Positions 17,348 through 26,993 of a stretch of DNA of 64,000 nt are shown piece after piece. Source of the stretch: Streptomyces aculeolatus (GTDB lineage Bacteria; Actinomycetota; Actinomycetes; Streptomycetales; Streptomycetaceae); the NCBI RefSeq assembly GCF_020400605.1, contig NZ_JAINRD010000032.1:1-64000 (forward strand). The letters are read 5' to 3'. Within the stretch, counting starts at the first letter, position 1; each line of letters starts with the position of its first letter. The notes below the pieces were generated by a model, which worked only from the letters and a program-made list of their open reading frames with translations, had not been told where the DNA came from and did no database searches. The translations under genes and the position numbers were made by a program.

Positions 17348-17974
17348 ATGGGGAGAGAACCGGAGCGGATCACCGAGCTGGCGCAGCTGAAGGCGTTCAC
17401 CCACCCGTTGCGCATCGAGCTGTACCGGCTGCTCACCGCGACCCGTACCGCGACCGCGTCGCACCTCGCGGAGCAGGCCGGCGAGGCGGTGTCGCTGGTC
17501 AGTTACCACCTGCGCAAGCTCGCCGAGCACGGCTTCATCGAGGAGGCGGCGGAGCAGGGGCGGGACGGGCGCGAGCGCTGGTGGCGCATCTCGGCGGAGC
17601 GGTCGTTCAGCTTCCGGTCCGCGGATTTCGACGGCACCCCGGAGGGCACGGCGGCGCTGACGGGCGTCACCCGCGAGCTGCTGGCCACCCGGACGCGCAC
17701 ATATCTCAACTACCTGGACCAGCAGGCCGGGTGGGGACGGGAGTGGACGCGGGCCGCGTTCAGCTCGGAGTACACGGTGCGGCTGACCGCCGGCGAACTG
17801 CAGGAGCTGGCGGAGGAGATGGGCGCGTTCGTCCGCAGGTGGCGCGAGCGGGCCGAGGCGGCGGAGGCCCGGGAGGCGGAGGCCGGGGCGGACGAGGCCG
17901 GGGCGGAGGCCGGGGGCGGCGCGGGGCGCGAGACCGTCGCCCTGCACCTCTACGGCTTCCCCTTCCGCCCCTGA
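17348..17974 (+). CDS. ArsR-type winged-helix repressor
   Basis: A 208-residue protein with an N-terminal ArsR-like winged helix (ELAQLKAFTHPLRIELYRLLTATRTATASHLAEQAGEAVSLVSYHLRKLAEHGFIEEA). No metal-binding ELCVC motif is present, so it belongs to the metal-independent group that regulates transporters. The C-terminal half is helical, includes an Ala/Glu-rich coiled-coil-like stretch at about 160-195, and ends ETVALHLYGFPFRP. It is cotranscribed with an MFS transporter 16 bases downstream and preceded by a perfect palindrome, so it probably represses its own operon until a transporter substrate is bound. Confidence 0.85.
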   Translation: MGREPERITELAQLKAFTHPLRIELYRLLTATRTATASHLAEQAGEAVSLVSYHLRKLAEHGFIEEAAEQGRDGRERWWRISAERSFSFRSADFDGTPEGTAALTGVTRELLATRTRTYLNYLDQQAGWGREWTRAAFSSEYTVRLTAGELQELAEEMGAFVRRWRERAEAAEAREAEAGADEAGAEAGGGAGRETVALHLYGFPFRP

Positions 17975-17990
17975 GCCGGGGGCCGCGCGC

Positions 17991-19292
17991 ATGCCCGCGT
18001 ACCGCGACGCCGCCGTCCTGCGGTGGCTCGTCGCGTACGCCCTCTCCGTACTCGGCGACGGCGTGTTCTTCCTCGCCCTCGGCTGGGCCGCGCAGCGCGC
18101 CGCCGGCCCCGCGGAGACCGGGGTGGTGATGGCAGTCGGCTCGGTGCCGCGCGCGGTGCTGCTGCTCGGCGGCGGAGTGGTCGCCGACCGGTTCGGGCCG
18201 CGCCGGGTCGTCATCGGCGCCGACGCGGTGCGCTGCGTCCTCATCCTCGGCGCCGCCGCGGCAGTGGGGATCGCCGCCCCCGGGCTGTGGCTGCTGGTCG
18301 CGGTGGCGCTGGCGTTCGGCGTGGTCGACGCGCTGTTCCTGCCCGCGGTCGGCGCCCTCCCGGCGCGGATCGCGCCGCCGGAGGAACTGGGCCGCATCGC
18401 GGGGCTGCGGGCGCTGGCCCTGCGCCTCGGGGGTGCGGCGGCGGCGCCGGTCGGCGGGTACGCGCTGGTGCTGGGCGGGCCGGCGGCGGCGTTCGCGGCG
18501 GCGGGGCTGCTGTTCGCCGCGTCGGTGCCGCTGCTGCTCACGCTGCGCGTACGCCCTCTACCGGACGCGCCCGGCCCGACCGGTGGCGAGGCGGAGCAGG
18601 CGCATCCGGCGGGCGCGGGGCGGGAGTTGCGCGAGGGGCTGCGCTACGTGCGCGGGCACCCGCTCATCGGGCCGCTCGTGCTCTCCGGCGCGCTCAGCGA
18701 GTTCGGCCTCAACGGCCCGCTCAACGTCGGCCTCGTCCTCCTCGCCGCGGAACGCGGCTGGGGTGCGGCCGGACTCGGCTGGCTCGTCGGCGCGTTCGGC
18801 CTCGGCGCCGGCGCGGGAGCACTGCTGCTGGCCGTCGCGGGCCGGCTGCCGCGCCCCGGCATCGTCCACATCGCCACGCTCGTCGCCGCCGGCGCCGCGC
18901 TCGGCTCGGTCGCGCTCGCGCCCTCCGCCGGCTTCGCGGTCGCCGCCTGCGGACTCGGCGGCCTCGCGGGCGGCGTCTGCGGGGGACTGGCGTACGCGCT
19001 GATCCAGACCTCCGCCGCGCCCGCCTACCTCGGCCGGGTCACCGCGGCCACCAGCCTGACGGGACTGGGACTCGCGCCGCTGTGCTACCCGCTCGTGGGC
19101 GCGGCCATCGGAGCCTGGGGGAGCGCGCCGGTCTTCCTCGCCTGCGGCGCGTTCAGCTGCCTGGGCGCCGTCGTCTGCCTCTCCGCGCCCGCCGTACGCC
19201 GGGCCGAACTGCCCCGCGCCCGCGCCCCGCGCCGCAGCCGCGGCGCCGGCACGGGCCCGCTGCCGGACCCGCCGCGCGCCCCGGCCCCGTAG
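17991..19292 (+). CDS. MFS transporter
   Basis: A 433-residue protein with about 12 hydrophobic helices in two halves split by a hydrophilic loop near residues 190-215. The motif VVADRFGPRRVVIGADAVRC after helix 2 matches the MFS motif A region (G-x3-DR-GRR). It resembles the MFS_3/MdtH-like drug exporters often paired with ArsR-type repressors. The substrate is unknown. It follows its regulator by 16 bases. The C-terminal tail is Arg/Pro-rich and cytoplasmic. Confidence 0.88.
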   Translation: MPAYRDAAVLRWLVAYALSVLGDGVFFLALGWAAQRAAGPAETGVVMAVGSVPRAVLLLGGGVVADRFGPRRVVIGADAVRCVLILGAAAAVGIAAPGLWLLVAVALAFGVVDALFLPAVGALPARIAPPEELGRIAGLRALALRLGGAAAAPVGGYALVLGGPAAAFAAAGLLFAASVPLLLTLRVRPLPDAPGPTGGEAEQAHPAGAGRELREGLRYVRGHPLIGPLVLSGALSEFGLNGPLNVGLVLLAAERGWGAAGLGWLVGAFGLGAGAGALLLAVAGRLPRPGIVHIATLVAAGAALGSVALAPSAGFAVAACGLGGLAGGVCGGLAYALIQTSAAPAYLGRVTAATSLTGLGLAPLCYPLVGAAIGAWGSAPVFLACGAFSCLGAVVCLSAPAVRRAELPRARAPRRSRGAGTGPLPDPPRAPAP

Positions 19293-19337
19293 CGGAGCCG
19301 CGCCTCGCCGCCCGGCGCAACTGCCCGCCGTCCGGCG

Positions 19338-19970
19338 TCAGAAGCCGAGCGGTGCCGACCGGGCCTGCGCCACGGCGTCCTCGTCGCCCTCCAGGTCCAC
19401 CTTCGCCGACTCCTGCCGCCCGGTGGCGAACATCAGCAGCTCCGCCGGCTCCCCGGTCACCGTGACCACCGGCGTGCCCCGGTGGGCCACCGCCGTCTGC
19501 CCGTCCGGCCGGCGCAGCACCAGCCCCACGGGCGACTTGCGGCCCATCATCCGGGCGCCGCGCTCCAGGCGCTGCCACAGCGTGTCGGAGAAGACCGGGT
19601 CCAGCTCGCGCGGCGCGTAGTCGGGCTGCGCGCGGCGGACGTCCTCGGCGTGGACGTAGAACTCCACGACGTTCGCGGCCTCGTCGACCTGCTTGAGCGC
19701 GTACGGCGAGAACCGCGGCGGCCCGCTGCGGATGAGCTGCACCAGCTCCTCGTACGGCTTCTGCCGGAACTCCGCCTGCACGCGCTCCAGACGGTTCTGC
19801 AACGGCTTGAAGAGGATCCCGCCGGCCGCGTCCTGCCGGCGCTCGCGCACCACCACGTGCGCGGCCAGGTCGTACGTCGTCCAGCCCTCGCACAGCGTCG
19901 CCGCCTCGGGCCCGGCGCCCTCCAGCAGATCGGCGAGGAGCAGCCGTTCACGCTTCGCATGGGTCGTCAT
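19338..19970 (-). CDS. TIGR03085 family protein (DinB/mycothiol-dependent-like)
   Basis: A 210-residue protein starting MTTHAKRERLLLADLLEGAGPEAATLCEGWTTYDLAAHVVVRERR. The conserved C-x-GW-T-DLAAHV-RERR pattern, with a histidine for metal binding, defines the TIGR03085 family within the DinB/mycothiol maleylpyruvate isomerase-like superfamily. Later residues include VEFYVHAEDVRRAQP, giving two further metal-ligand histidine candidates, and a C-terminal SCP2-like region. Function is unknown, but the superfamily uses metals and thiols. It is convergent with the MFS gene. Confidence 0.8.
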   Translation of the reverse strand: MTTHAKRERLLLADLLEGAGPEAATLCEGWTTYDLAAHVVVRERRQDAAGGILFKPLQNRLERVQAEFRQKPYEELVQLIRSGPPRFSPYALKQVDEAANVVEFYVHAEDVRRAQPDYAPRELDPVFSDTLWQRLERGARMMGRKSPVGLVLRRPDGQTAVAHRGTPVVTVTGEPAELLMFATGRQESAKVDLEGDEDAVAQARSAPLGF

Positions 19971-20026
19971 GCGGCCACCCTACGACCGCGGGCCGCACCC
20001 CGGCACGCAAGGCCGCGCCGGGGGCG

Positions 20027-20677
20027 TCACGGCAGTGGCTGGGTCAGCTTCGGGCCGTCGGGTTCGGTGCTCAGCGTCAGCGCGCAGGAGATCTCGTCCT
20101 GGCTCTGGTACTCGTACGTCGTCAGCGTCGGGTACAGCGCGTAGTAGAAGTAGTGCCGCCCGTCAGCCGGCATCGTGTCCAGCTTGTCCTCCGCGGCCCG
20201 CTGGCACAGCCCCAGCGCCTGGTCGTCGAGCGCGTCGCCGTCCGGGAAGTCGCCGCTGAGCGTGCGGTTGCCGATGACCTCGCCGTCGTGCGGGCCCGCG
20301 CACGGGCGGGTCTCGACAGACTCCACGCTGCTGTCCAGCGACGGGTGGTCGAAGCACTCGCCGGTGCGCAGCACCACGTACGGGATGTGCGACTCGGTCG
20401 GCTCCAGATCGCCCCGCGCGTCCGCCGTGCCCGCCGCCGATCCCGCGCTGGCGCTCTTGGTCTCCGCGCTGCCGCCCAGGCTGTCCTGACCCGCCGGCCG
20501 CTCCGCGCTGCCCAGCGGCCGCGGGCCGCCCGCCTGCGTCCCGCCGTCGCCGTCGCCGCCGCGCAGCGCGAGGAAGGAGACGACCGCCACGGCGACGAGC
20601 ACGGCCGCGGTGGCCACGGCCGTGACGGTCTTCGGCCCGCGGCGTCTTTCGGGCGGATCCGGAGGTGGGTTGGTCAT
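20027..20677 (-). CDS. Membrane-anchored septum-formation-domain-like protein
   Basis: A 216-residue protein. A Pro-rich cytoplasmic start (MTNPPPDPPERRRGPK) leads to one membrane helix at about residues 18-40, then a low-complexity Gly/Ser/Ala linker. The extracytoplasmic domain has VVLRTGECFDHPSLDSSVESVETRPCAGPHDGEVIG. The GECFD...PC..PHD-EV pattern is that of the septum formation (PF13845-like) domain of actinomycete surface proteins. Four cysteines could form two disulfides. It is divergent from hisI. The role is unknown. Confidence 0.6.
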   Translation of the reverse strand: MTNPPPDPPERRRGPKTVTAVATAAVLVAVAVVSFLALRGGDGDGGTQAGGPRPLGSAERPAGQDSLGGSAETKSASAGSAAGTADARGDLEPTESHIPYVVLRTGECFDHPSLDSSVESVETRPCAGPHDGEVIGNRTLSGDFPDGDALDDQALGLCQRAAEDKLDTMPADGRHYFYYALYPTLTTYEYQSQDEISCALTLSTEPDGPKLTQPLP

Positions 20678-20792
20678 GGGCGAAGCATGCCCTATCGACA
20701 CGTTCCGATGTACGGGAAGGGGCCATCCCCGGCCGCGCGCGTCGCGCCGTCCGACACCGCGGTGTGTCCGTCCCTGTTGGCACAATGGCCCC

Positions 20793-21170
20793 ATGACCGG
20801 CAACCGGCCCGCGGGGCCCTCCGACCTCGATCCCGCCGTCGCGGCGCGCCTGAAGCGGAACGCCGACGGCATGCTGCCCGCCGTCGTGCAGCAGTACGAC
20901 AGCGGCGAAGTCCTCATGCTGGCGTGGATGGACGACGAGGCGCTGCACCGCACGCTGACCACCGGCCGCGGCACGTACTACAGCCGCAGCCGAAAGGAGT
21001 ACTGGGTCAAGGGCGAGACGTCCGGGCACGTGCAGCACGTGAAGTCGGTCGCGCTCGACTGCGACGCCGACACCGTGCTCGTCCGGGTCGACCAGGTCGG
21101 CCCCGCCTGCCACACCGGCAGCCGCACCTGCTTCGACGGCCGGGAGCTGGCGCTGGGCGGCGCCGAGTGA
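20793..21170 (+). CDS. hisI: Phosphoribosyl-AMP cyclohydrolase
   Basis: A 125-residue enzyme that opens the purine ring of phosphoribosyl-AMP, the third step of histidine synthesis. Family motifs are MLAWMDDEAL, YYSRSRKEYWVKGETSGH, and the metal-binding DCDADTVLVRVDQVGPACHTGSRTCF, with the zinc/magnesium-ligand Asp and Cys residues. The single-domain length is normal for actinobacteria, where HisE is separate. A CACAAT hexamer ends six bases before the ATG, suggesting a leaderless start. The stop overlaps the trpE GTG, so histidine and tryptophan genes are translationally coupled. Confidence 0.95.
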   Translation: MTGNRPAGPSDLDPAVAARLKRNADGMLPAVVQQYDSGEVLMLAWMDDEALHRTLTTGRGTYYSRSRKEYWVKGETSGHVQHVKSVALDCDADTVLVRVDQVGPACHTGSRTCFDGRELALGGAE

Positions 21171-22744
21171 CCGCCCCGGACCGGGAGGCGTTCCGCACGC
21201 TGGCCAAGGACCGCCGCGTCATCCCCGTCGTGCGCCGGCTGCTCGCCGACGGCGACACCCCCGTGGGGCTGTACCGCAAGCTCGCCGGCGAGCGCCCGGG
21301 CACGTTCCTGCTGGAGTCCGCGGAGAACGGCCGCACGTGGTCGCGCTACTCGTTCGTCGGCGTGCGCAGCGCCGCCACCCTCACCGAGCGCGACGGCCGC
21401 GCCCACTGGCTCGGCACCCCGCCCGTCGGGCTGCCCACGGAAGGCGACCCGCTCGCCGCCCTGCGCGCCACCGTCGAGGCCCTGCACACCCCGCGCGACC
21501 TGCACGTGGGCGCCGACGGCCGGGACGCGCTGCCGCCCTTCACCGGCGGCATGGTCGGCTACCTCGGGTACGACGCCGTGCGGCGGCTGGAGCGCATCGG
21601 CGACAGCACTGCGGACGACCTGCGGCTGCCGGAGATGACGATGCTGCTCACCTCCGACCTCGCCGTCCTCGACCACTGGGACGGCAGCGTCCTGCTGATC
21701 GCCAACGCGATCAACCACAACGACCTCGACACCGGCGTCGACGAGGCGTACGACGACGCGGTCGCCCGGCTCGACGCGATGACCGCCGACCTCGCCCGCC
21801 CCGCCCCTGCGAGCGCGGCGCCGCTGCCGCCGTCCGCGCTGCCGGAGTACGAGGAGCTGTGGGGCGGCGCGGAGTTCAGGGCCGCCGTCGAGGACATCAA
21901 GGAGCGCATCAGGGCGGGGGAGGCGTTCCAGGTGGTGCCCTCGCAGCGGTTCGAGACGCCGTGCGCCGCGAGCGCCCTCGACGTCTACCGCGTGCTGCGG
22001 GCCACCAACCCCAGCCCGTACATGTACCTGATCCGGCTGCCCGACACCGGCGGCTCCGGCACCGCGGGCGGAGGGGGCGGGTTCGACATCGTCGGCTCCA
22101 GCCCGGAGGCGCTGGTCAAGGTCGAGGACGGGCGCGCCCTGCTGCACCCCATCGCGGGTACGCGCCCGCGGGGCGCCACCCCGCAGCAGGACGCGGCGCT
22201 GGCCGAGGAGTTGCTCGCCGACGAGAAGGAGCGCGCCGAGCACCTGATGCTCGTCGACCTCGGGCGCAACGACCTCGGCCGGGTCTGCGAGCCCGGCAGT
22301 GTCGAGGTCGTGGACTTCATGTCCGTCGAGCGCTACAGCCACGTCATGCACATCGTCTCCACGGTCACCGGCCGGCTCGCCCCGGGACGTACCGCGTTCG
22401 ACGTGCTCACCGCCTGCTTCCCCGCCGGGACGCTGTCGGGGGCGCCGAAGCCGCGGGCGCTGCAGATCATCGAGGAGCTGGAGCCCACGCGGCGCGGGCT
22501 GTACGGCGGCTGCGTCGGATATCTGGACTTCGCCGGCGACGCGGACACCGCGATCGCGATCCGCACCGCGCTGCTGCGCGGCGGCACGGCGTACGTGCAG
22601 GCGGGCGCGGGGATCGTGGCGGACTCGGACCCGGCGGCGGAGGACGAGGAGTGCCGCAACAAGGCGGCGGCGGTGCTGCGGGCGGTCGCGGCGGCGGGGC
22701 ACCTGTCGCGCGCGGGGCGGGAAAGCGGGGGAGGAGCGGAGTAG
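21167..22744 (+). CDS. trpE: Anthranilate synthase component I
   Basis: A 525-residue enzyme converting chorismate to anthranilate with ammonia from TrpG. The GTG start overlaps the hisI stop (GTGA). The regulatory tryptophan site motif LLES is at residues 48-51. Catalytic motifs include GEAFQVVPSQR, NPSPYMYLIRL, HPIAGTRPRG, DEKERAEHLMLVDLGRNDLGRV and FPAGTLSGAPKPRALQIIEELE. A Gly-rich loop (TGGSGTAGGGGGFDIVG) interrupts one strand pair. No trpG or trpD lies in the window. There is no leader peptide because the gene starts inside hisI, so attenuation would have to act upstream of hisI. Confidence 0.95.
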   Translation: MTAPDREAFRTLAKDRRVIPVVRRLLADGDTPVGLYRKLAGERPGTFLLESAENGRTWSRYSFVGVRSAATLTERDGRAHWLGTPPVGLPTEGDPLAALRATVEALHTPRDLHVGADGRDALPPFTGGMVGYLGYDAVRRLERIGDSTADDLRLPEMTMLLTSDLAVLDHWDGSVLLIANAINHNDLDTGVDEAYDDAVARLDAMTADLARPAPASAAPLPPSALPEYEELWGGAEFRAAVEDIKERIRAGEAFQVVPSQRFETPCAASALDVYRVLRATNPSPYMYLIRLPDTGGSGTAGGGGGFDIVGSSPEALVKVEDGRALLHPIAGTRPRGATPQQDAALAEELLADEKERAEHLMLVDLGRNDLGRVCEPGSVEVVDFMSVERYSHVMHIVSTVTGRLAPGRTAFDVLTACFPAGTLSGAPKPRALQIIEELEPTRRGLYGGCVGYLDFAGDADTAIAIRTALLRGGTAYVQAGAGIVADSDPAAEDEECRNKAAAVLRAVAAAGHLSRAGRESGGGAE

Positions 22745-22767
22745 GGGCGTACGGCGGCGCGGCAGGG

Positions 22768-22796
22768 CGCGTACGGCGGTGGTGCCGCCGTACGCG
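22768..22796 (+). terminator. Terminator hairpin after trpE
   Basis: CGCGTACGGCGG (22768-22779) pairs perfectly with CCGCCGTACGCG (22785-22796) around a five-base loop, 24 bases after the trpE stop. There is no U-run, as is usual in this group. Confidence 0.7.
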
Positions 22797-22901
22797 GCAG
22801 AGCCCGCCCGTGCGGCCGGAAACCCGCGGCTCCGGCGTGCGGATCCGGCCACCCGCGCCCCCTGCCTGAACGGGGCCGGACAGGTGCGAGACACTTGCCG
22901 G

Positions 22902-23519
22902 GTGACACCACAGCCCGGCTCCCGCACCCCCCTCGCCGCCGCCCTGCTCTCCGGCGCGCTCGGGGCCGCCGTGGTCCTCGTCGCCGCCGGCCGCACCTGG
23001 GCCGAGGGCGAGGCCCCGACCCCCGTGGGGGACACCGTGCTGCCCGTGACCGCGGGCGGCCGGGACGTCACCGGCATGCCGTCCGCGCTGGCGATCGTCG
23101 GACTCGCCGCGCTCGTCGCCGTCTTCGCCGTCCGCCGTGCGGGCCGCACCGTCGTCGCCGCGCTCCTCACGCTCTCCGGCGTCGGCGTGATCATCGCCTC
23201 CGCCCTCGGCGCCTCCGACACCGCCGCGCTCGACGACCAGGCCGCCAGGGCCGCCGGCCTCACCGACGCCGCGGTCGACGCCGTGAGCCACACCGCCTGG
23301 CCCTGGGTGAGCCTGGCCGGCGGCGTGCTGCTGCTGTGCGCCGGGCTGCTCGCGCTGCGCTACGGGTCCGGCTGGCCGGCCATGTCCGGGCGCTACGAGC
23401 GCCCCGGCTCGACCGGCGCCGCGGCCCGCCCGCGGCGGGCCGCACCCGTGGACCCGGAGCGGCCCGAGGAGCTGTGGAAGGCCCTGGACCGCGGCGAGGA
23501 CCCCACCCGCGAGGGCTGA
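22902..23519 (+). CDS. Trp-region membrane protein (TIGR02234 family)
   Basis: The 205-residue protein has four predicted membrane helices (about residues 10-30, 57-77, 82-102 and 133-155) with a conserved WPWV motif in the third extracellular loop. It ends in a cytoplasmic tail with PEELWKALDRGEDPT. It matches the TIGR02234 trp-associated membrane protein found only next to actinomycete trp genes. The role is unknown; tryptophan transport or sensing has been suggested from context only. The GTG start at 22902 follows the trpE terminator, so it probably has its own promoter. Confidence 0.8.
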   Translation: MTPQPGSRTPLAAALLSGALGAAVVLVAAGRTWAEGEAPTPVGDTVLPVTAGGRDVTGMPSALAIVGLAALVAVFAVRRAGRTVVAALLTLSGVGVIIASALGASDTAALDDQAARAAGLTDAAVDAVSHTAWPWVSLAGGVLLLCAGLLALRYGSGWPAMSGRYERPGSTGAAARPRRAAPVDPERPEELWKALDRGEDPTREG

Positions 23520-23606
23520 GCGCCCCCCGTCGTCGGCGGTCACGGCCGATCGGGGACAATGGGCGCGTCTGGTGATATGAGCGGTTGCACGTTTCAAGGA
23601 GCAGTG

Positions 23607-23831
23607 ATGGCGGAGAACCACGACCACGGACACACGCCGGCCGCATGGACCGCGGTGGTCATCATCTTCATCGGGTTCTGCGTCTCGGGCGCCCTGGTGG
23701 TGATGGACAAGCCGCTGCTGTTCTGGCTGAGCCTGATCATCATCCCCATCGGCGGCGTGGTCGGCGCCGTGATGCGCGGCATGGGCATGGGCAAGAAGCC
23801 GGTGCCGCCGGTGCGCATGGCCGGCGACTGA
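23607..23831 (+). CDS. HGxxPAAW motif small membrane protein
   Basis: This 74-residue protein has the defining start MAENHDHGHTPAAWTAV (HGHTPAAW), then two membrane helices (residues about 15-34 and 40-62) and a short basic tail. The family is widespread in actinobacteria between trp genes and has no known function. An AAGGAG-type ribosome site lies at 23596-23602, which decides the start over an in-frame ATG 48 bases upstream. Confidence 0.85.
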   Translation: MAENHDHGHTPAAWTAVVIIFIGFCVSGALVVMDKPLLFWLSLIIIPIGGVVGAVMRGMGMGKKPVPPVRMAGD

Positions 23832-23844
23832 CGAGCGCCCCCCT

Positions 23845-23883
23845 CCGCCCCCGACCGGGAAGCCCCGGGCCGGGGGCGGTTTT
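23845..23883 (+). terminator. Intrinsic terminator with T-run
   Basis: CCGCCCCCG (23845-23853) pairs with CGGGGGCGG (23871-23879) followed directly by TTTT. The loop contains a nested CCGGG/CCCGG pair. It is one of the few hairpins in this window with a U-tract. It lies 14 bases after the HGxxPAAW gene. Confidence 0.75.
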
Positions 23884-23942
23884 GCGGGCCGCGCGGCGCG
23901 CCGCCGGATGCGTCCCCGCGTCGATACCGGGACAATCCGGGT

Positions 23943-24461
23943 GTGTCCGCTCGTACCGACAGGACCCCCGCGAGCGCCGTGCTGCGGCGGCTCGCGCCCC
24001 CGCTCGCCGCGCTGGCCTGTGCCACCGCCGGCTTCGCCGTGGTCGGCGCCGTCGACCCGAACGGGCCCGGCCGCTACCCGCCGTGCCCCGTCCTGGCGTA
24101 CACGGGGCTGGCCTGCCCCGGCTGCGGTGGCCTGCGTGCCGCACACGCGCTCGCCCACGGCGAGGTGGCGGCCGCGCTGGGCGCCAACGCCCTCGCGGTC
24201 GCCGGCGCGGCGGTCTGCGCCGTGGCGCTGCTGTGGTGGCTGCTCGCGGCGTTCCGGCCCCGCCGGCCGCGGCCTGCGGGGGCCAGGTCCGGCCCGGCGC
24301 CCGCACCGCGCGGCGGGCCGCGGCGCGCGGGCGCGGCGGCCCGGTGGCGCAGCCGCCGGGCCCCGATTTCCGTGCCGCGCCCGGGGGCGGCGCTGTTCGC
24401 GCTGGTCGCGGCGTTTACGCTGCTGCGGAACCTGTCGTTCGGGGCAGTGCTGGGACCGTAG
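23943..24461 (+). CDS. DUF2752 membrane protein
   Basis: A 172-residue protein with the DUF2752 signature PPCPVLAYTGLACPGCGGLRAAHALAHGEVAAAL (paired cysteines and CPGCGG, followed by R-A-H). There are three or four membrane helices. An Arg/Ala/Pro-rich cytoplasmic insert sits at about residues 104-145, longer than in most homologues. The start is GTG. The function is unknown. It lies inside the trp region, but nothing ties it to tryptophan. Confidence 0.75.
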   Translation: MSARTDRTPASAVLRRLAPPLAALACATAGFAVVGAVDPNGPGRYPPCPVLAYTGLACPGCGGLRAAHALAHGEVAAALGANALAVAGAAVCAVALLWWLLAAFRPRRPRPAGARSGPAPAPRGGPRRAGAAARWRSRRAPISVPRPGAALFALVAAFTLLRNLSFGAVLGP

Positions 24462-24612
24462 CGGCAACCCGTCCGGCCCGTGGGACGGAGAAGGTCCGGA
24501 TTCGGGGCTTCCGCCCGGTGCCGGATACCATCGCAGTACCCGAACAGCCGCCCGTCGGCGGCCGGCGCCCGCGCCGGCCGGCACCGGCGCCAGCAGAAAG
24601 GGGTCCGCTCGC

Positions 24613-25422
24613 GTGAGTGTGCTCGACGAGATCATTGACGGCGTGCGCGAGGACCTCGCCGAGCGGCAGGCCCGGGTCGGGCTCGACGAGCTCAAGGAGC
24701 GCGCCGCCAGGGCCCCCCGGGCGCGTGACGGCGTGGCCGCGCTGCGCGGCGACAGCGTCACCGTCATCTGCGAGGTCAAGCGCTCCAGCCCGTCCAAGGG
24801 CGCGCTCGCGGCCATCGCCGACCCGGCCGCGCTCGCCGCGGACTACGAGGCGGGCGGCGCCGCCGTCATCAGCGTCCTCACCGAGCAGCGCCGCTTCGGC
24901 GGCTCGCTGGCGGACCTGGAGGCCGTGCGCGCCAAGGTGGACGTGCCGGTGCTGCGCAAGGACTTCGTCGTCACGGCGTACCAGCTCTGGGAGGCGCGGG
25001 CGTACGGCGCCGACCTGGTGCTGCTGATCGTCGCCGCGCTGGAGCAGGACGCGCTGGTCTCGCTGGTGGAGCGGGCCGAGTCCATCGGGCTCACGCCGCT
25101 GGTCGAGGTGCACGACGAGGAGGAGACCGAGCGCGCGGTGGCCGCCGGGGCGAAGATCATCGGCGTGAACGCGCGGAACCTCAAGACCCTCGAGGTGGAC
25201 CGCGGCAACTTCGGCCGGGTGGCCCCGGAGATCCCCGGCCACATCGTCAAGATCGCCGAGTCCGGGGTGCGCGGGCCGCACGACCTCATCGCGTACGCGA
25301 ACGACGGCGCCGACGCCGTGCTCGTCGGCGAGTCCCTGGTCACCGGCAAGGACCCGCGCGCCGCCGTCGCCGACCTCGTCGCCGCCGGCGCCCACCCGGC
25401 GCTGCGCCACGGGCGGGGCTGA
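24613..25422 (+). CDS. trpC: Indole-3-glycerol phosphate synthase
   Basis: A 269-residue TIM-barrel enzyme that closes the indole ring. Motifs are VICEVKRSSPSKG (catalytic Lys and substrate phosphate region), VISVLTEQRRFGGSLADL, VPVLRKDFVV, GLTPLVEVHDEEE, IGVNARNLKTLEVD and AESGVRG, ending DAVLVGESLV. The GTG start at 24613 has a GAAAGGGG ribosome site about ten bases upstream. Around 150 bases of untranslated leader precede it, with no Trp-rich leader peptide seen. It heads the trpC-trpM-trpB-trpA cluster. Confidence 0.95.
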   Translation: MSVLDEIIDGVREDLAERQARVGLDELKERAARAPRARDGVAALRGDSVTVICEVKRSSPSKGALAAIADPAALAADYEAGGAAVISVLTEQRRFGGSLADLEAVRAKVDVPVLRKDFVVTAYQLWEARAYGADLVLLIVAALEQDALVSLVERAESIGLTPLVEVHDEEETERAVAAGAKIIGVNARNLKTLEVDRGNFGRVAPEIPGHIVKIAESGVRGPHDLIAYANDGADAVLVGESLVTGKDPRAAVADLVAAGAHPALRHGRG

Positions 25423-25429
25423 CGCCCCG

Positions 25430-25751
25430 GTGACCGTGACATCGGCCCGCCCGCCGGCCGCCCCGCGCGGCGACGGCGCGCACCGGTCCGTGCCGCCGCC
25501 CGCGGGCGCGACGCGCTCCCCGGCCCCGGCCGCGGCGGGCGTTCGCCGTACCGTGCGCACCGGGTTCCCCCCGGAGGGAGGCGTCCTCGCCCGCGGCTGC
25601 CGGCCGCGGGGCTGCCGCGCGCCGGCGCGGCGCGTACGCGGCCGGCGCGTGCGGTACCACATCGGGGCCGAGCCCGGGCAGATCAACGGCATGCGATGGC
25701 ACGCGGCGTGTCCCCACGCCGTCCGCCATCCGTTCCGACCGAGGATCAGCC

Positions 25752-25777
<26 letters not shown>
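25430..25777 (+). CDS. trpM: TrpM-like small basic protein between trpC and trpB
   Basis: This frame encodes up to 115 residues. The C-terminal half (LARGCRPRGCRAPARRVRGRR, then VRYHIGAEPGQINGMRWHAA) matches my memory of TrpM, the small protein encoded between trpC and trpB in S. coelicolor and reported to modulate tryptophan synthesis and differentiation. S. coelicolor TrpM is shorter (about 63 residues), so the start is uncertain: GTG at 25430 or 25436, or an internal GTG at 25553. The 3' end overlaps the first 26 bases of trpB in another frame, so expression is probably coupled. The protein is extremely Arg-rich. Confidence 0.6.

Positions 25778-26989
<1,212 letters not shown>

Positions 26990-26993
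<4 letters not shown>

Noticed and set aside
20978..23293. A 771-codon minus-strand frame across hisI and trpE
   Set aside because: Shadow of two enzymes with complete active-site motifs.
24462..24612. Trp leader peptide or T-box before trpC
   Set aside because: No short frame with tandem Trp codons and no T-box core (such as the UGGN bulge context) was found.
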